In this document: positions 25,401 to 34,900 of the stretch, piece by piece | Layout: each line of letters opens with the position of its first letter | Position numbering within the stretch: position 1 is the first letter of the stretch | Assembly: GCF_017562075.2 (NCBI RefSeq) | Contig: NC_054081.1 | Span: forward strand, 1,304,834 to 1,368,833 | DNA from: Anopheles merus | Lineage: Eukaryota > Arthropoda > Insecta > Diptera > Culicidae | Direction: 5' to 3' | Length of the DNA: 64,000 nt | Program-made: the position numbers and the translations under genes | The notes under the pieces: generated by a model | What the model saw: the letters and a program-made list of their open reading frames with translations, nothing else | Database searches by the model: none | What the model was told of the DNA's origin: nothing

Positions 25401-27275
25401 TGAAGCGAAGGACAATAGCGACACACTCTGACGTCCGTTGGATGAGACGTGGCGAGCGCAGCGCCATCGTTGTACACGACACACCCGCTCCGCCAATGGC
25501 ATCCCCAGCAGCGGTACCACACTTGCCGTTTGGTTGATAGATGCAAAGGTTTGATTGAAGCTCGGGAAGCCATCACTACTACCTCGTCGGTCGGTAGTTC
25601 GAGGGGTTTTTTTTTGGTTTATTGTAACGCGTCACACAAAAGCAAATTGCACAGGGTCAGCCTTCAGGGCCTCCAACGGAGGAGGAGTGAAAAAAACGAA
25701 CACACGCACATCTCCATTGCTCTACCTCGGGCAAAACGGAATGTCAACCGCGCTCTCTACACGATCGCTAGCGCTAGAAGGACCGTCCGTTCTCTACCGC
25801 ATACCGTGTACGAGCTCTACACGCACAATCGCACGCGAGGATAAAAGCGCTTACTTGAGGTTACTGATATGAGCCGACTAGTGCGGGGCGGAGGCAGATA
25901 TCTCAATTTGTACACGCGCTACTAAATACAAAATCTGTCGAAAATTCTAACACTACCTTAAAGAGCAATCACAACCGGCGGCCAGTGTGGCGACCACGAA
26001 CGCGCGGCCACCACACAAGGACCGTGTTCCCGAGCGTACCGACCTGACGGTGTATGTGTTTCGTATGCGTGTGTATTAGTTTTTGTTTGTTTGTTTTGTG
26101 GGTTTTTGTCAGTCGGCATTTCTTTCCAGTTGCGTGTCCATTGCTCCATTGCTACGGTTACTTTGTACTTTGAAAACGCTACGAACCATTTACAAGTGAT
26201 TGAGTGGTTTCCGTTTTTTTTTTCGTGTTGCTCCTTGGGCGTGTACACACGCGCGCCTAGTATTACAGTGTATAATATATCTAGATGTAGGCAAGCGGCA
26301 GACGTTTGACTCGCGCCCTCTCGCTTACTAATTTTATGCACAGTGCTTGTCGATGAGATGGGATGGCTAGCGGGATAACGACCGCTACCGTAATGTACAC
26401 ACATACACCTATTTGCAATGTCCAACTACCCCTGCAACGTCTATCATACCGAAAACAGGTCATAATAATCGCTATATTGTCGCGAGCCTCTACTGGCGCT
26501 CACTTATTGTACCAGACGGTGTTTGCCGCACACGTTGTATATATATAAGTTTGTGTATATATATATGTGTGTATAAAGATAAAGCTACGCATATGTATAA
26601 ATGTTCGACTGGAAGCATATGGTCAATGTATATATTTAGTTCGGTGTATATGTATGTCTGTCTATATGTAGGTATAGTTGGTATGTACAAGCACGCAGAG
26701 CGCTCCTGGCGTCCTCGGCAGCCACAGGACGCGTAGGAAAAGCGGGCCAATTTTCCCGCTCTCCTTGGTGCGTCAAGCCTATCGCTATCAATGCACCTGC
26801 TCCTGGGTCGATATGATGAGGCCCTATTGCTTTGGAAATTGGATGTGTTCTTCGGACGTGTTCCCATTGTCCAGCGATGTCAGCGATTGCGCCAAAGACG
26901 CAACGCACATTCACATACACACTCACACACATGTAACAAAGTCGTGGTTGGTTTTCCCTAGGTTCTCCCCCCCCCCCCTGCCGCTGGACTGATAAACACT
27001 GTGTAATAGGTTGATTGATGTGGAAGGTCGACAAGGCTCTCCGCCACGCGAAGAGCCATCAAACGCATCTCTTCCCTCTGGGCCGGGGGACGTACCTGCG
27101 TAGCGATTCCACCTTGCGAAAGTCGAGCGGCGCGTCGACCTCCCCGTTGATCTGCGGGTATCCGTTCGGCGTCGGATAGCGGCTCGCGTACAGTGGAAGT
27201 GCCGGTGAGGAAGCCATGTTGAACAAGTCCGATGCTGCCGATGCTGCTGCTGCTGCTGCGGTGGTGCGGTTGGAG
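69..27275 (-). CDS. fruitless-family BTB/zinc-finger transcription factor, six joined exons
   Basis: Joined minus-strand exons: 27275-27096, 5291-5144, 5011-4811, 4705-4025, 3923-3759, 1637-69. The five exons from the BTB ATG (5269-5267) give 42+67+227+55+522 = 913 aa. The product should be a nuclear DNA-binding regulator that dimerises through its BTB domain (residues ~5-118). It then has Asn-rich (146-183), Gln/His-rich (204-250) and 15-Gly (251-265) runs, the basic stretch KKKRK (306-310), IKQE (K~373), and a BED/TTF-like finger (~800-863). Family placement rests on the BTB and on linker blocks that I recall from Drosophila Fruitless: basic stretch followed by CDNS, SQA...FK.SP, and IKQEL. 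The BTB differs from Fru (QSN for PTN near the start) and the last exon is not C2H2. It may therefore be a fru paralogue or a different isoform, so no symbol is given. More terminal exons may lie beyond position 1. Confidence 0.88.
1638..3758 (-). other. intron 4 of the BTB gene
   Basis: The donor is CAG|GTAGGT at 3758 and the acceptor attgacag at 1638. Contents are G-runs near 1747-1771, the hAT-type MITE at 1962-2432, a CT run near 2533-2555, AT-richer sequence at 2700-3350, and short CA tracts near 3462-3480. No additional exon was recognised. Confidence 0.85.
1962..2432. mobile_element. hAT-type MITE with perfect 8-bp target-site duplication
   Basis: The termini are TAGTGATGGG on the left and, read inward from the right, TAGTGATGTGG. 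The 8-bp sequence GTGTGAAC flanks both sides exactly (1954-1961 and 2433-2440). An 8-bp TSD with an A/GTGATG-like terminus is characteristic of hAT elements. The element is 471 bp with no coding capacity. Its interior is a degenerate minisatellite of CCGGAGTCGTC-like units in the left half and the reverse complement (GACTCCGGACAAC) in the right half, so the whole can fold back. A relative lies at 56077-56689. Confidence 0.88.
3759..3923 (-). CDS. short linker exon with IKQE sumoylation-type motif
   Basis: This 165-nt exon (55 aa) has acceptor acccttcag and donor CAG|GTAGGT, both in phase 0. It encodes ASSHSSFKQSPKPEDEFKV, then a Pro/His-rich part and SGIKQELPEL. IKQE fits the psi-K-x-E sumoylation consensus. 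A comparable SIKQELM lies in the Drosophila Fru linker, as far as I recall it. No folded domain is evident. The following intron (1638-3758) is 2,121 nt and carries a hAT-type MITE. Confidence 0.9.
4025..4705 (-). CDS. linker exon with Asn, Gln, His and Gly runs and basic stretch
   Basis: This 681-nt exon (227 aa) has acceptor ttgttacag and donor CAG|GTACGC, both in phase 0. It starts VRGLTESSADRYSADTDSKL, the end of the BTB module, then RS/RD-rich sequence. Asn runs, Gln/His runs, seven consecutive His and fifteen consecutive Gly follow. After the runs come a possible phosphoregulated RSASIDL and KKKRK, with CDNSSPSTPS after it. The basic stretch followed by CDNS resembles the same place in Drosophila Fru, which supports both a nuclear location and the family call. 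The trinucleotide tracts are mostly interrupted and are likely to vary in length between individuals. Confidence 0.93.
4811..5011 (-). CDS. BTB exon 2 (second half of BTB domain)
   Basis: This 201-nt phase-0 exon (67 aa) has acceptor gcacacag and donor AAG|GTAAGG. It reads AHQAILSACSPYFEQIF..., followed by HPHPIIYLRDV, LLDFMYQGEVNVG and FLKTAESLKV. These are the canonical BTB strand/helix motifs, including the LSACSPYF helix and the FMY.GEVNV stretch used in dimerisation. No key family position is missing. It joins exon 1 (VK|AHQ) without frame change, restoring the VKAHQ that is invariant in the family. Confidence 0.96.
5144..5291 (-). CDS. BTB exon 1 (start MDQQ, first half of BTB domain)
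   Basis: The ATG at 5269-5267 begins MDQQYCLRWNNHQSNL, the standard opening of insect BTB factors of the tramtrack/bab/fru group. The coding part from this ATG is 126 nt (42 aa), ending ...EKGMVK at a GTAAAT donor (5143-5142). The acceptor is tandem: CAG|GAACAG|CAC gives exon starts at 5291 or 5285. The two differ by two codons and keep the frame. With the upstream exon included, MDQQ is internal; without it, MDQQ is the natural start. The family-typical start and the conserved MVK|AHQ junction make this a secure call. Confidence 0.95.
5740..5839. other. assembly gap of 100 N
   Basis: Exactly 100 N, the conventional placeholder for a gap of unknown length, preceded by a T run. It lies inside the large intron and interrupts no recognised exon. 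Confidence 0.99.
7373..7414. repeat. (GT)21 microsatellite
   Basis: Uninterrupted GT dinucleotide repeat of 42 bp within the large intron. Confidence 0.98.
9251..14270 (-). other. large intron, segment 2
   Basis: Two AT-rich blocks (about 9300-10500 and 13250-14270) flank a GC-rich block (about 10650-13200) with short CA tracts (11755-11774, 12658-12678) and a G run (12420-12430). No splice-bounded exon was recognised. Confidence 0.55.
14271..14479 (+). mobile_element. SINE200-like tRNA-derived SINE, full length
   Basis: The element is ~209 bp. It starts CGGCCGGTCTCATGG, carries a pol III box A-like TGGTACAGTCG (14283-14293) and box B GGTTCAAGCCC (14328-14338), and ends in a GAA repeat tail. 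Perfect 11-bp duplications AATTTGAACTC flank it (14260-14270 and 14480-14490), so this is an intact insertion. I recognise it as the Anopheles SINE200 family from memory; a library search would confirm. It is the best clue to the genus. It sits antisense within the gene's large intron. Confidence 0.85.
14328..14338 (+). promoter_or_regulatory. RNA polymerase III box B of the SINE
   Basis: GGTTCAAGCCC fits the GGTTCRANNCC box B consensus and lies 45 bp after the box A-like TGGTACAGTCG, the usual spacing for an internal tRNA-type promoter. Confidence 0.75.
14491..18628 (-). other. large intron, segment 3
   Basis: A GC-rich stretch at 14820-17480 contains CA/GT tracts (15087-15114, 15454-15471, 15704-15723, 16929-16943), a GA tract (16191-16205), G runs (14947-14960, 16150-16159) and a GAC repeat (16747-16768). 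It then becomes AT-rich from 17500. No exon with matching phase and splice signals was recognised. Confidence 0.55.
18629..19178. mobile_element. ~550-bp MITE-like element, copy A
   Basis: It begins AGGCCCTTCACG and ends CGGAAAGGGCCC, imperfect terminal inverted repeats sharing GGCCCTT. A perfect 16-bp palindrome, GGCTGAAATTTCAGCC, lies near one end. The whole length matches the reverse complement of 45877-46444 at roughly 90% by eye, with small indels. There is no coding capacity, and target-site duplications could not be defined, so the superfamily is open. Confidence 0.75.
19179..24330 (-). other. large intron, segment 4
   Basis: AT-rich 19180-19460, GC-richer 19460-21300 with C runs (19877-19885) and CA/GT tracts (21023-21045, 21094-21110), AT-rich 21550-22480, then a mixed region with a (TTC)n tract. 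The block 22860-24080 has homeodomain-type TAATT/ATTAAT clusters that look enhancer-like. No exon recognised. Confidence 0.5.
22807..22836. repeat. (TTC)n microsatellite
   Basis: Tandem TTC units with one TAT interruption near the end. Confidence 0.9.
24331..27095 (-). other. large intron, segment 5, up to the upstream exon
   Basis: AT-rich at 24330-24900 with one copy of the CGCCTAAA-type motif at 24583. GC-rich afterwards, with CA tracts and a TA/GT-rich stretch at 26535-26577. A C run lies at 26969-26978. The donor of the upstream exon is at 27095. No further exon recognised. Confidence 0.5.
26535..26577. repeat. TA/TG-rich low-complexity tract
   Basis: Alternating TATATATA and TGTGTATA units. 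Confidence 0.85.
27096..27275 (-). CDS. upstream coding exon of the BTB gene (N-terminal extension)
   Basis: This 180-nt open exon is bounded by acceptor cctcgcag and donor AG|GTACGT, and both ends are in phase 2. It encodes an Ala-run segment and then MASSPALPLY...VESLR. The split Arg codon (AG+G) joins exactly in frame to NSTDTGI-MDQQ at 5291. That parallels Drosophila Fru, where a short NTDQGA-like stretch precedes MDQQ. The ATG at 27217-27215 has a good context (CAAC before ATGG) and would add 48 residues. The frame is also open to the exon's 5' end, so a further coding exon ending in AG could lie upstream. Because both ends share a phase, skipping this exon keeps the frame. I infer an isoform-specific N-terminus. 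The 21.8-kb intron that follows separates it from the BTB. Confidence 0.75.
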
Positions 27276-29860
27276 CTGCGAGGAAACCACCCCACCACGG
27301 GTCAAGGTGTGAAAGGAGGAGATGAAAAAGAAGAAAGGAAAAGAAGAAGAAGAAGGAGAAGTAAGATAATTGAGTGAAAAAGCAAGTAACAGCGCGCCGA
27401 TGTTAAAAAAAAACGGGGTGGTTTTTGGGTTTGTTTGCACGCATCGCTCGCACGCGTTTTCCCGGCGTGCGGGAGGCAAGACGTCCAAACTCCCCTCCCC
27501 TCTGCGAACGGGTGATTCAAATTAGCTATCCACCATCCTCCCTAGTACCCCACCGGCTCCAGCAGCTCCAAGAGAAGAAAAAAAAGCGGAAGCGAACCGG
27601 AAGCCGAAGCTTTGCTTGTGGAGGGATTGTGTGCTTTTCTTTTAATTTCTCGCCCCAGCATCAACCAAGAGCCGGACAGGTGTGCCCGGGAGTTCAGGGT
27701 AGAGATGAGATATGGCCCCTCACCCCCTTTCACCCGGAAACATCAATAATTGTTCCCCTCCCCAGGTTCAAACGGGGTAACCGTCGTGGAAGTAAGCAGA
27801 GAAACACTAGGGGGATATAATTCAGTTTTTATCACAGAGATACCGACAGCCTGACGGGGCCTGAAGCCTATTAGCAATGCGGGAAACAGCAACCCCCGCA
27901 CGGTACTTACACAAGATGGCGAGCGCGCTGGGCCTTAAACTGTATGCTGCAGCCAACGACTACTACTTCCACCCAAGACGGCGCTTGAAGGCTTGGACAG
28001 AGTTCAAGAACCAAAGCGCTCGCACAGCGCCACAGTACACAACAACCACGCACACACAGACACACGTACGCGTATGAGCCGTTTTCGAATATTTGGGAAT
28101 AGGCGGGTCTATGTATATGTCGATAGGATATTACGAGCTACGAGGTTTGAAGATATTGCGGTTTTACTTGTTTTCGATAAGCTTAGATTACTTTGTTTTA
28201 GAAAGACGTCCACCAAAAGCGGATGGTGGTAGCACTACATTGCAACTAGAGACTGATTATCAAACTGGGCATCAAACTGAGCCACTACTGCTACTATTAC
28301 TGTTACGGATGTAACTCGAGCAGCAACACTATAGAGACTATGCTGTAGAGAGTAACCGCATACGGGATACAGGCGATCACGCACTACTCTGTGACGCTGA
28401 GGATATGGCGGATTTGGTCTATTACGCATCTGCGTCAGTTGGGCAGCGTTACACCACCACTACGGGCTAGGCGAGGGCGACACTCTGGCGGTGTGTTCGT
28501 CTTTGATTCGGACTGCTTCGTAGTGGTGGTGCTGGTACGATCGCGCTCGCTAGGCGGCCGATCGGAACGTGACACTAGCCGCTGCAGCCGCTTAGTGCGC
28601 TTAGTCGCTCGGCGGCGACGGGCGTTTGATTGTGTGGCGCTGCCGCTTACGGGTTGATTGGTAAGGCGTGCAGGATAGTGTTTGATTGCTGACATGATGC
28701 CTGAAAGTAAGCGAAAATTCGGTGAGATCTTGCGTTGGAGGTACATGTGTATGTAGAATTTGAATTCGAAGAATTGATATTGGATGTGACAGAGCTAGGG
28801 TGTTGGAAGTCTCCGGGAGGTTCCAAGTGTGTAGCTATCCAGCAGATGTCTATATGTCGGTTGTCGCCTACATTCAAAACCATACATTTTATAACAGTCA
28901 TGTCCCTGCTGGCCAGATGCCTCCAACTCCTATAGCTATAGCTGTACATCCGACTCATCTAGGATTTGGTTCTTCCTGTTTCCCGTCACACCGGCACCAA
29001 GTCACCCGGTTGCCGGTTTTGCAGCGCCAAATTTAGCGCAAATCTTTCGTTCCTCTTCCGGAGATATAATTTTCTTTGTTATCCCCTCATTCCCGGTAGG
29101 GTTCTGGCAGTTCTATGTGTTCTTTGTTGCCCAGCGTGCAGCGGCACGGGTGCTTGAAATCGAACATACCGGAAAATGCATTTTTGATCTATATACCGCA
29201 TGCTTATTTAATGCTTCGCCAACATTATATACGAATCTGCAGGTTATGTGCCACAACCCGAGAGTGATCAGCCAAAGTAAATAACAAACCGAACTGTTTA
29301 CCAGCGCCACATAAGGCTTTAGGTTAGGCCACAAAGCTTCCACTATGTTTTACATACCGAAAAATACCTGCACCAGACGAGTATGTAACGCTACGCTACA
29401 TACGGTCGATGGCAGGCAACCACATCCTTTCACCCCGTTCGAAAGGGCAGTGGACACAACCCCGGGCAGAGGGGTACGAACCCCGGAGCATGATTTTAAC
29501 CTGCCTGTCTACAGGAAGTGAGTTGCGCCGCAGCGGAAACGCAACGGTAGGATTTCTGTTGTTGTCATGGGATGGGCGGAATGGGATAAAAATAGAAAAC
29601 AATCTCCGGTTGATCGGTTAAGCGGCGGAGGTTATTACAATGCCCGCATAAAACAGGCCCTTCCGCATGCTCAACCCATGCAGCCATGGATAGATGATGC
29701 TGCTGCTGGAGAACGACGCAAAACTGCTTAATTAAGGTGTTTCTTTGTGTGAGTGTACGTTTTTGAATTATTCATTTACAACGCACGCATAAGCGGGAAA
29801 TGATAGGAATGCGAAATCCGGCTCGAAGGACCAAAACGCATGTACAGACACCAGAGAAAG
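27276..29860 (-). other. region 5' of the upstream coding exon
   Basis: Begins with the acceptor and pyrimidine-rich (on minus) stretch of the exon at 27096-27275. Mixed composition follows. I see no promoter that can be placed and no confident 5' exon. It is probably intron or non-coding 5' sequence of the same gene. Confidence 0.45.
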
Positions 29861-29871
29861 CGCAGAAGAGC

Positions 29872-30098
29872 TATGTAGTTAGGTATGTACCGCTGCTAGA
29901 GCTACTGTTAGGTACTGTTGCACCGCGTTGTATGTACAGCATCTGTCGAGAGCCTGTAAATGGCAGCTTGTAGCAAAGTTCTTATGTAAGGATCACGCAT
30001 TTACTTGCGACTGTAGCGCGCAACCTATGTATACATGCGGACCGTGATCAGATGCATGTAAAGGAGAGCATGTAAAGCAGCATGTAAAACAATACATA
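29872..30098. other. TATGTA/TACATA-dense island 1
   Basis: Five TATGTA (29872, 29884, 29931, 29983, 30026) and one TACATA (30093) occur within 227 bp, plus several CATGTA variants. The hexamer pair is expected about 0.1 times in this length. No coding or transposon structure is visible. Confidence 0.7.
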
Positions 30099-30109
30099 TC
30101 TGCTGCTAT

Positions 30110-32816
30110 GTGCGGTTAAATAACTGCACTGTAAATATTTACAGCAAAAGGCTCAGGTCGCTATGCGTCTGGCTAAAGGGGTCCTGTTTATCCTCCGGCC
30201 GCCAGACCACATGGCTAGACGGGCCCGTCTGTTCCGTTTACAGCCAGTACAGTTCCGATGCAAGGTCAAACGCAAACGTCAGCTCGTTTCGATCCAACTC
30301 CAGTCAGGACATGATGCCGCACGGCGAAGGCAACGCACATGCCAGCGCCAGCGGACTGGAACGATGCAGCATTCTGCTCGCGACGAACACATTTCAGCAA
30401 CGCACCGAATCCACAGCGAGTGTAATGCGAGAGCGCATGCAGTGGAGCGCGTGAGCGAGTTCCTGCTGCTTGGGAGCAGTTTTGTTGGGTAACGGAAGGA
30501 CTCTCCCCAAAACGCTTACATCACGGCCGTTCCAGCGGTTACAGCATCCCGCTTACTACATTCAACCTGCGTCTATAAACGTAAACATACACACAGAGAC
30601 ACGCTCAGACATTCCAGCACTTCAAGCACAAATACAAACACAAATTCACTGCCTCTCTCTCTCGGGCTCGAACAGGCGACGAACCGCACACAAGGACGAA
30701 CCGTCGCAAGCAGGGGAAAAACAAACACAGCGTTCCCTTTGCGAGTGAGTGGCCATGTGGGGAACCCACGGCGGAGACTACGTGCCGTGCCGCACAGGTC
30801 CTTGTCCTGTACGCCCTTGTTCGCCCCCCTCGCCAGAAAGGCCAGACACAGGGCAGACCGCTGCAAACGGGAATGCCAACTCTGGGAGCTGGGCTAGGCT
30901 GGGAGGGAAAGTAGCCGCCTGCCTGCTGCCGGCCGCAAGCGGAACTAGGAAGCGGTACCGTTTTGCATGCTGTCTCAATTTTCCTAGCTGTAGCGTGTGA
31001 TGGGTTTTTTTGTTGTTGCTATTGTAACGTTGTACTAGTGGTTGTTGCTGGCGCTGCTGCTGCTGCTGTATTGCTCTGCACTTTTTTGTTCCCGCTGGCT
31101 GGCTGTGGTGTAAACCAAGCTTTAAAAATAGCTGCCCGGTTTCCGGGCTGGCACTGAGCCGAAGGTTTGCCTGGCGGGGTGCACAATGTATGCATATTTA
31201 TCAGCCCATGGGCAAGGAAACGGGGTCCACACCACCAGCAGGCGACGAACCGGGGCTGCACGATAGTGGAGGTGCACAGTATTACTGCTTCCTGGGCACT
31301 GGCTGGAAGGCCACGTGAAATGTGACCGAAGGCCTCGCCTGAAAGGTAGGCTAGCCGCAGCGCACAAAGCATAACGTAACAGGGGGAGGGTGGACTTTTT
31401 TTTTGCAAAACACAACTAAAAAAGACGAAAAAATAAAGTAAAAAAAGGGCTTTAATTTAAATAACGTCTGCTCGGGGTTCATTACATTTCGGTTTTATGG
31501 CACATCACGATGTAAATGACACACACACAAACACAGTACCAACTAGAGTGACGCAGAAGTAGACAGTAGACAGAGGAGCGAAAAAAAACAACTCTGGAAA
31601 GGACATAAAATCATCCAACTGGAACTCGGCACCGTTTGGCTACTAACCTCTTTTTACCGTGTCGGGTTTTACACTGCCCTGTTCTTGTATCTCTTTTTAT
31701 GTATGTGTGTGTGTATGTGTGTTAGAAAAGGGATTCGCTTCTTACAAAAAATAACAAAAAAAAAAAGTCCCATTACTATCGACTTCACGGACGTCTTCAC
31801 TGGACCGGATCTGCTATAGCGCCCAGTGTCGCCGTGTACCCCATCTTTCGATCCGTTTTTGTACCGTGCTGCCCCATTCTGCTCTTGCTGACGTACCTTT
31901 AAGGTTCGGGCCCGTTAGGTCCCGTAACGGTCACGGGGCTGGTAGGCTGATGCGGCTCGACCGAAAGACGGCCGGGCAAACGCTGCTCTGGTCTGGTCGG
32001 GTTGTCACAGGCGGAACAAAACGGTCGAGAAATTTGCGACGGAACACTTTGCGGCTCACTGCACTCAGTGCACCGCGCTGCGAGCGTTGTTTTGAACGGA
32101 CTCAAACGCTGCGTTACTAACGGCTGCTAGTGCCACCAACATCACGGTCATTCTTTCCCCCACGTGGCTTCACAGACACACACTCACACACTGATGCACG
32201 CACACACACACAGGCACGCACATACGAATCAGCTACACTTGTCTTGGGATGCTTGTCTTGTCGTAGCCTGTGTTCGTTTATCTCGTTTTGTGTGTGTGGT
32301 TTTTTTTTCTCTCTTTCTCTCTATCAACTTCGTTTCCACTCAAATCCACCGGATCGGAAAAGCTTCACTAATCACACACACACATACACACACACACAAC
32401 TACCGCACGCGCTCGAGCTCGATGGATGCGCCTGGTAGGTAGGCAAGGCCGCCCAACAGCTTAACGCCTCGCAACGCTACGGAAACGGTGCACCGCAGCA
32501 GCGTGTGCAACTGCACCGACTGGTCCTGTCTGTCTGTTTGGGTACTTGCCCTACTGCCACGCTTGGTAATCGAGTTGTGCTGTGGGGCTGTGTGAGTGTA
32601 TATTTGATTTCCGGGTGGCAATTTTCCGGGCGGGCTAGCGCGGCGCTGCGATGGAGCGGGCTGAGTGCGGCTGTGATTGTGGAGGTGATTATAATAAACC
32701 ATTAGTGAAATTATGTAACGAACCGTGTGATGAAAACGGCACCACCCTCCTCCCCCCCAATCCACTTCCCCTGACACCGGGTGCGTTCTTGCAGTTCGTC
32801 ACACACACACACACAT

Positions 32817-32886
<70 letters not shown>

Positions 32887-34900
32887 AGAGACGAATACGG
32901 GAACGCACACGTACGCACGGCCGAATGCACTTGTGGTCCTCGGGGTAAAGGGGTTCGTCGTCTGCTCACAGGACACACACTCGAAACCACAGGCACAGAG
33001 CACAGCGGGCAATAACTGTGGGCTGGTGTGGACTGTCAAATGTCAGCCAACAATAATGGTGCTCGTTCTAGCTGCTGCTGCTGTGTGTGTGTGTGTGTTT
33101 CTATATGTAAGCTGCGTGTATTGTCCCACTTGGTCCCACTCGTGCGGTTTTATAGTGCGATGCACAGGCCGCAGCGTGACCGACGGTCCGACGCGACGCT
33201 CGCACTGCTTCGTGGGCCGTGGCCGGTTCGCCCCAAGCACGCGCGCACGTGCTACAGGGAAGTAAACGGGGCGACTACAACAGCAACAAGAACAGGCAAA
33301 CAAACAAACAAACAAAAAAGGGAAAGAACAGTTTGCACCGCGCGCGTTGCACCACGCGGAGCGCCCGAAACGGAGCGCCCGAACCGGAGTACCGGCGAGT
33401 TGCCAGACGAAATTGCATTTTTGTTTACATCGACTACAAATGCGTCACTCACATGGTGGCGGCGTCCTGGCTCCTTGTGGCTTCCCATAGTCCCCACCGA
33501 GCCTCCCATCCCTCTTTACTTTTGCCTCAACCCTCTTGGTCTACCTATTTTTACTGAGCACTTGCTCGCTCTCTCTTGCTTTCTCTCTCCGTGTACTTGG
33601 AACAGCACACACACACATACAGATACACACATACATAAACTATACACACACACACACAGTGCACTCTGTGTAATGAAGTTGTGCCGTTGCCAATCTCCTC
33701 GCTTGTTTTTTTTTTTAAATCTATTATTATTTCTCTCTTTCTCTCTCCTTCACTCGGGAACGGGAGGGGGGGGGGGGCTCATCTCAAAGCACACAGTTAC
33801 AGTAAATTTTTGTTGCTGTGCAGTGCCAGCAGTGCTGCGAAAACGCACACAGCCGCACCGCAGTACGAAGGCCACACCGCTCGATTGCACGCTCGTGTCG
33901 GTTGCTGTTGTTTTTGTTTGGGCTTTTTATCGAAAGCCACAGCACACACAGGCAAGTGTCCAGCGAACGAGGGGGGGGGGGGGTAGAAGCGAGGGGATTC
34001 GTCGAGTGGAAGGGACGCTAAAGGACAACTTCACACGGCACGATGCTTGAAGTTGGTTGGATATTGTTTTGCTTTAAAAAAAAAACAAACACACACACAC
34101 ACACACGCCCATAATTTTGCAAGCGATACAGCACATTCCGAAGGATATGCACACACACAAAAAAAAAATCACACACTCAAACACACAGACAATTAAAAGC
34201 GCACAAACACAGCTCACAAGAGCCACCAACGCAAAGCGCTTATCTAAGCCGCCTAAAGTTATGCAAACTGCATTGCGCGTCACGACCTAACGGCTACAGT
34301 AAAGTGCGTTTTAGTGCAGTTCACTGCCATCACTCAACAGCAACGTTCACAATTGCGTTCAAATCAAACACACACACACACACACACACTGACACTCATT
34401 CACAGAAATTTTACAACACAAAATTGTAACAATTTGAAGAAAAAAAAAAACAGCCACGAACGCAACTACACGGGATAGATTTTGCTTTTGCTTTGCTATG
34501 TTGCAAACAAATCGGTTCGATTGGGGCTTTTGGTTTGTTTCTTCGCTCGCTTTGCTGCTCGCACACTGGCTCAGCGCTGGGGCAGGCGGTTCGCGGCTTG
34601 CAGTCGGCAAATCGCGACCGTTGCGTCGATGGCGGTTGCTCGGCAATTACTAAATCCTGTCCCGAGCGCCGCAGCTCCCTGAACCAGCACTGCCAGCCTG
34701 ATTAATGCGATTTGGAATGATGGGTGGTGAGGAGGGGAGAGGGGAGGGTTTGGCGGTTGGGGGAGTGCGGGGAGTGCCTATGGGGATGGCGCTGGATGGT
34801 GGGCCGGGACGATGTGTATGAAGTGCAGCGCCGAGGGGAGCCCGAAGGGGACCGGAAGGGTAGGAAGCTGGCAGAGGGGGGAGGGAGTGGGGTACTGCTC
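30110..34900 (-). other. upstream non-coding region with CA-rich repeats
   Basis: GC-rich with numerous CA/GT tracts (32160-32220, 32374-32398, 32800-32883, 33606-33658, 34089-34106, 34371-34389), poly-A and C/G runs. One exact CGCCTAAA-N2-TATGCA motif lies at 34250. No supported exon. Confidence 0.5.
32800..32883. repeat. (CA)n microsatellite, ~84 bp
   Basis: The longest dinucleotide repeat in the window. CA units have a single TG interruption near 32816. Confidence 0.98.

Noticed and set aside
5292..28700. Possible cluster of Transformer/Doublesex-type 13-nt repeats that would mark sex-specific splicing
   Set aside because: Only isolated ATCAAC cores were found on the minus strand (e.g. 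near 14021, 17257, 27008, 28656). There is no tandem cluster.
31899..32105. Minus-strand frame with CTEC...CSAC resembling a zinc ribbon
   Set aside because: No splice sites in matching phase and no other conserved residues. Two CxxC pairs can arise by chance in GC-rich sequence.
32800..32883. Repeat array of CRISPR type
   Set aside because: Simple CA repeat without spacers, in a eukaryotic genome.
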